Below are positions 7,233 through 8,847 of a stretch of 8,847 nt of DNA, piece by piece. Numbering within the stretch: the first letter of the stretch is position 1; every line of letters begins with the position of its first letter. Position numbers and translations under genes: made by a program. The stretch covers positions 1 to 8,847 of the forward strand of contig JAQCGA010000133.1 in the NCBI GenBank assembly GCA_027619145.1, in the 5' to 3' direction. The notes below the pieces were generated by a model. That model was not told the DNA's origin. It searched no databases and saw only the letters and a list, made by a program, of their open reading frames with translations. This DNA comes from a bacterium (lineage in GTDB: Bacteria > Latescibacterota > UBA2968 > GCA-2709665).

Positions 7233-7679
7233 CTACCCGTCGCCCTTCACCAGCTTCTCGCCGTCAAAAATCAGCTTCCCTTTTTCATAAATATATCCGG
7301 TTGCTTCTTCCAGTTCGTACTTCATCAATTGTCCGTGCGACATGTGCTTGAAAACCTCTTTGGGGTCTTTGTACTTTTCCAGCAACTTCTCAATAGGGCC
7401 TTCAAACTGAATCTTACGCCGGTCCGGACGCTCGCGATCTCTTCGTTCTTTTTCTTCCTGCGTTAAAATGGGCAGCCGTTCTGCCGCCGGACCCAGCCGA
7501 CTGGCATACTCTTGTCGCTGGCGAAAACGGTCGTGGCGTTTCTCCAGTTCCGTCTTGTCTTCCTGATTGCCGTAATACTCTGCCAGCTCATTCGCCTTTT
7601 CCATAAACTTCGCGCGTTCTCTTTCCGGCACATCGTCGGTACCTGCTTTACGCATAATATTTCGAAGCGAATCGCTCAT
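7233..7679 (-). CDS. Highly charged small protein of unknown function (148 aa)
   Basis: I do not recognise a family. The protein is rich in Lys, Arg, Glu and Asp, has no cysteine, signal peptide or membrane segment, and its first two thirds look largely helical (for example TELEKRHDRFRQRQEY at 43-58 and EEKERRDRERPDRR at 75-88). The last part (from about residue 95) is more ordered: a short helix around EKLLEKYKDPKEVF (97-110), then GQLMKYELEEATGYIYEKGK and a short strand-like tail. The start at 7679 is strongly supported by GGAGGTGG six bases upstream; the same frame extends back to 7760 but without such a site. It lies 29 bases before the HDOD/receiver gene on the same strand, so a partner or adaptor role in that signalling unit is a reasonable guess only. 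That it is a real gene is well supported by the ribosome site and spacing. Confidence 0.8.
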   Translation of the reverse strand: MSDSLRNIMRKAGTDDVPERERAKFMEKANELAEYYGNQEDKTELEKRHDRFRQRQEYASRLGPAAERLPILTQEEKERRDRERPDRRKIQFEGPIEKLLEKYKDPKEVFKHMSHGQLMKYELEEATGYIYEKGKLIFDGEKLVKGDG

Positions 7680-7685
7680 ACAAAA

Positions 7686-7693
7686 CCACCTCC
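7686..7693 (-). promoter_or_regulatory. Ribosome binding site for the charged 148-aa protein
   Basis: On the minus strand GGAGGTGG ends six bases before the ATG at 7679. This near-perfect anti-16S match chooses 7679 over the longer upstream frame. Confidence 0.75.
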
Positions 7694-7773
7694 GCATGCG
7701 AATCCTTGCCGACTCCTGAGTGCCGTGTGCGGCTACACAAAGTCCATCGACAAGAGTCAAAACGCCTTTCGGA

Positions 7774-7809
7774 TTAGCGAAAATCCCCTATAAACTCACC
7801 GAAAAACAT
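7774..7809 (-). other. Possible 11-codon leader ORF with strong ribosome site
   Basis: On the minus strand an ATG at 7809 opens MFFGEFIGDFR followed by TAA. It is preceded by AGGAGG nine bases upstream, within a purine run that also holds GGAGG closer in. It lies 20 bases after the cysteine-cluster gene and about 95 bases before the start of the charged-protein gene. The short length means chance is possible; the unusually strong ribosome site is the only positive evidence. Confidence 0.3.
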
Positions 7810-7829
7810 ACACCTCCCCCTCCTATTTG

Positions 7830-8084
7830 TCAACGGCTATTTTCTGGTGCGATTTCAAACAAAATCTGGTACCTCGTAACCCGTTCCTCCAGAGTTGCCG
7901 CCTGGATCTGTAGACATGTCTCGTCGACCTGGTACACCCGACACACCTCGGGCCTCTTGTCATAAATAGCGCATAAATTCTCATCCGTAAGGTGCTGGCA
8001 ACGCACACCTGCCGGCTTATTCAGAGACGAAATATCTGGTGCGATACAGCAGGCTCCGCATTTCGTGCATTCGATGGCACCCAT
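7830..8084 (-). CDS. YkgJ-type cysteine cluster protein (putative zinc/iron-chelating)
   Basis: This is an 84-residue member of the YkgJ/CxxCxxCC family, small soluble proteins thought to bind Zn or an Fe-S centre, with no settled reaction. Eight cysteines are visible. CTKCGACC at 6-13 gives C6, C9, C12 and C13; C29, C38, C48 and C57 follow, the last four within RCQHL, LCAIYDKRPEVCR and ETC. The CxIYxxRPxxCR pattern (38-49) is the family hallmark. The ATG at 8084 is chosen because it places the first cysteine motif at the N-terminus, as usual in the family. A GTG at 8126 would add 14 residues and has its own GGGAG upstream, so the longer form cannot be excluded. It is divergent from mazG. A 150-base gap separates it from the next minus-strand gene, so cotranscription with the regulator is possible but not certain. 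Confidence 0.85.
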   Translation of the reverse strand: MGAIECTKCGACCIAPDISSLNKPAGVRCQHLTDENLCAIYDKRPEVCRVYQVDETCLQIQAATLEERVTRYQILFEIAPENSR

Positions 8085-8114
8085 TCCTACCCCCGATTCG
8101 CTTCTGAAAACAGG

Positions 8115-8143
8115 TTGACTTAACACGCTCTCCCGATTAAGTT
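8115..8143 (+). promoter_or_regulatory. Weak candidate promoter for mazG
   Basis: TTGACT at 8115-8120 is a good -35 match. A -10 at the right distance (TAAGTT, 8138-8143, spacer 17) matches only three of six positions. The 139-base region 8085-8223 must hold promoters for both mazG and the cysteine-cluster gene, but I see no clearly better pair on either strand. Confidence 0.25.
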
Positions 8144-8211
8144 ATCCTATTTGCGGTTTTTTTGCTTTCTGGATCTGAATTTCATTCCATTACAGGCTAT
8201 CTTATTCCCAC

Positions 8212-8218
8212 AGGAAGG
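8212..8218 (+). promoter_or_regulatory. Ribosome binding site for mazG
   Basis: AGGAAGG ends five bases before the ATG at 8224 and supports that start. Confidence 0.65.
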
Positions 8219-8223
8219 CATCC

Positions 8224-8847
8224 ATGTCGCAGTTCGAACGGCTTGTAGAAATTATGGCCCGGCTCAGAGGTCCAGGCGGCTGCCCCTGGGACCAGGAACA
8301 AACCCACCAGAGTCTGAAGCCATACCTGATTGAAGAAGCCTACGAACTCCTGGATGCCATTGATGCAGAAGACGATGTAGACATTCGTGAAGAACTTGGC
8401 GACGTCCTGCTCCAGGTCGTTTTTCATTCCCAGCTTGCCAGCGAAAACAAACAGTTTACCATCGAAGAGGTGGCAGAAACGATTTGCAGCAAACTCGTCC
8501 GGCGACATCCACACGTCTTCGGCGATGTTTCCGTGGCCGGCACAGCCGATGTACTAAAAAACTGGGAAGCCATCAAATCCCGTGAAAAAGAAGAACGGGG
8601 CCAGGATGCTTCGGTTCTCTCAGGCGTACCCCGCCACCTTCCGGGCCTCCTTCGAGCCCTCAGAATGCAGGAAAAGGCAGCCAAAGTCGGCTTCGATTGG
8701 AAACATACAGAAGAAGTCGCCGGTAAGGTGCGAGAAGAAGTGGAAGAATTTCTGGAAGCCCACTCGGAAAACGACGCTAAAAAGATGGAAGAAGAACTGG
8801 GTGACCTTCTGTTCTCTCTGGTCAACCTTGCCCGGTTCCTGCACATT
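8224..8847 (+). CDS. mazG: MazG nucleoside triphosphate pyrophosphohydrolase (3' end beyond window)
   Basis: The first 208 codons of an all-alpha NTP pyrophosphohydrolase that converts (d)NTPs to monophosphates and pyrophosphate, a house-cleaning and stress function in the cytoplasm. The N-terminal domain has the family hallmark LRGPGGCPWDQEQTHQSL (14-31), the metal-binding helix IEEAYE (36-41; E37, E38, E41) and REELGD (55-60; E57, D60). The second MazG domain is also present, with REEVEEF (170-176) and EEELGDLLF (189-197; E191, D194). The tandem-domain layout and numbering fit E. coli-type MazG (about 263 residues), so about 50-60 residues are missing past the window edge. The start is fixed by AGGAAGG five bases before the ATG. 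No mazE or mazF toxin-antitoxin genes are present. It is transcribed divergently from the cysteine-cluster gene. Confidence 0.95.
   Translation, partial: MSQFERLVEIMARLRGPGGCPWDQEQTHQSLKPYLIEEAYELLDAIDAEDDVDIREELGDVLLQVVFHSQLASENKQFTIEEVAETICSKLVRRHPHVFGDVSVAGTADVLKNWEAIKSREKEERGQDASVLSGVPRHLPGLLRALRMQEKAAKVGFDWKHTEEVAGKVREEVEEFLEAHSENDAKKMEEELGDLLFSLVNLARFLHI

Noticed and set aside
7680..7760. 27-residue N-terminal extension of the charged protein
   Set aside because: The strong ribosome site at 7686-7693 lies within the extension and points to the ATG at 7679; the upstream codons lack such a site.
8424..8846. 140-codon minus-strand frame opposite mazG
   Set aside because: It is Ser/Arg-rich shadow sequence opposite the conserved MazG helices; the plus-strand frame carries the family motifs.
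8224..8847. MazEF toxin-antitoxin locus
   Set aside because: mazG is named for its linkage to mazEF in E. coli, but no toxin or antitoxin gene is present on either strand nearby.

Overview
This window reads as bacterial chromosome with tightly packed genes, intergenic gaps of 150 bases or less, and Shine-Dalgarno sites before most starts. I see no tRNA, rRNA, CRISPR array, insertion sequence or phage gene. The GC content is moderate to high. The gene mix (a GHMP sugar kinase, a glutamate-1-semialdehyde-aminomutase-like aminotransferase, an M81/MlrC metallopeptidase and an FbaB aldolase, next to an HDOD/receiver protein) suggests a Gram-negative-type bacterium, perhaps a candidate phylum such as Latescibacterota or a relative. 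That assignment is an impression from gene content, not shown by any marker.

Left block (1-5747, + strand): the end of an unidentified gene overlaps by one base a 532-residue galactokinase-like GHMP kinase. It is followed by a class III PLP aminotransferase, an M81 metallopeptidase and a class I fructose-bisphosphate aldolase (fbaB). The spacings are -1, 69, 69 and 45 bases, with no terminator between them, so they are probably one operon. The block ends at a strong, symmetric hairpin terminator (5759-5804) that also serves the convergent gene on the other side. Two of the internal gaps carry short degenerate 7-base repeats.

Middle block (8084 down to 5818, - strand): a small eight-cysteine YkgJ-type protein, a highly charged 148-residue protein of unknown function, and a three-part regulator (HDOD domain, four-cysteine zinc ribbon, CheY-like receiver). 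The last two are only 29 bases apart and probably cotranscribed. An 11-codon reading frame with a strong ribosome site lies in the 150-base gap after the cysteine protein.

Right edge (8224-8847, + strand): the first 208 codons of mazG, a nucleoside triphosphate pyrophosphohydrolase, transcribed divergently from the cysteine-cluster gene across a 139-base intergenic region.

How the genes may work together: the + strand block looks like a small catabolic or salvage unit. It could phosphorylate a sugar or sugar acid, transaminate or isomerise an amino intermediate, hydrolyse an amide or peptide bond, and pass triose phosphates to central metabolism through FbaB. The pathway substrate cannot be read from the sequence. 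The middle block is a phosphorylation-responsive signalling unit with no kinase in view. The most unusual items are the kinase/aminotransferase/M81/aldolase combination, the HDOD-zinc ribbon-receiver architecture with its unknown charged neighbour, and the 7-base intergenic repeats.
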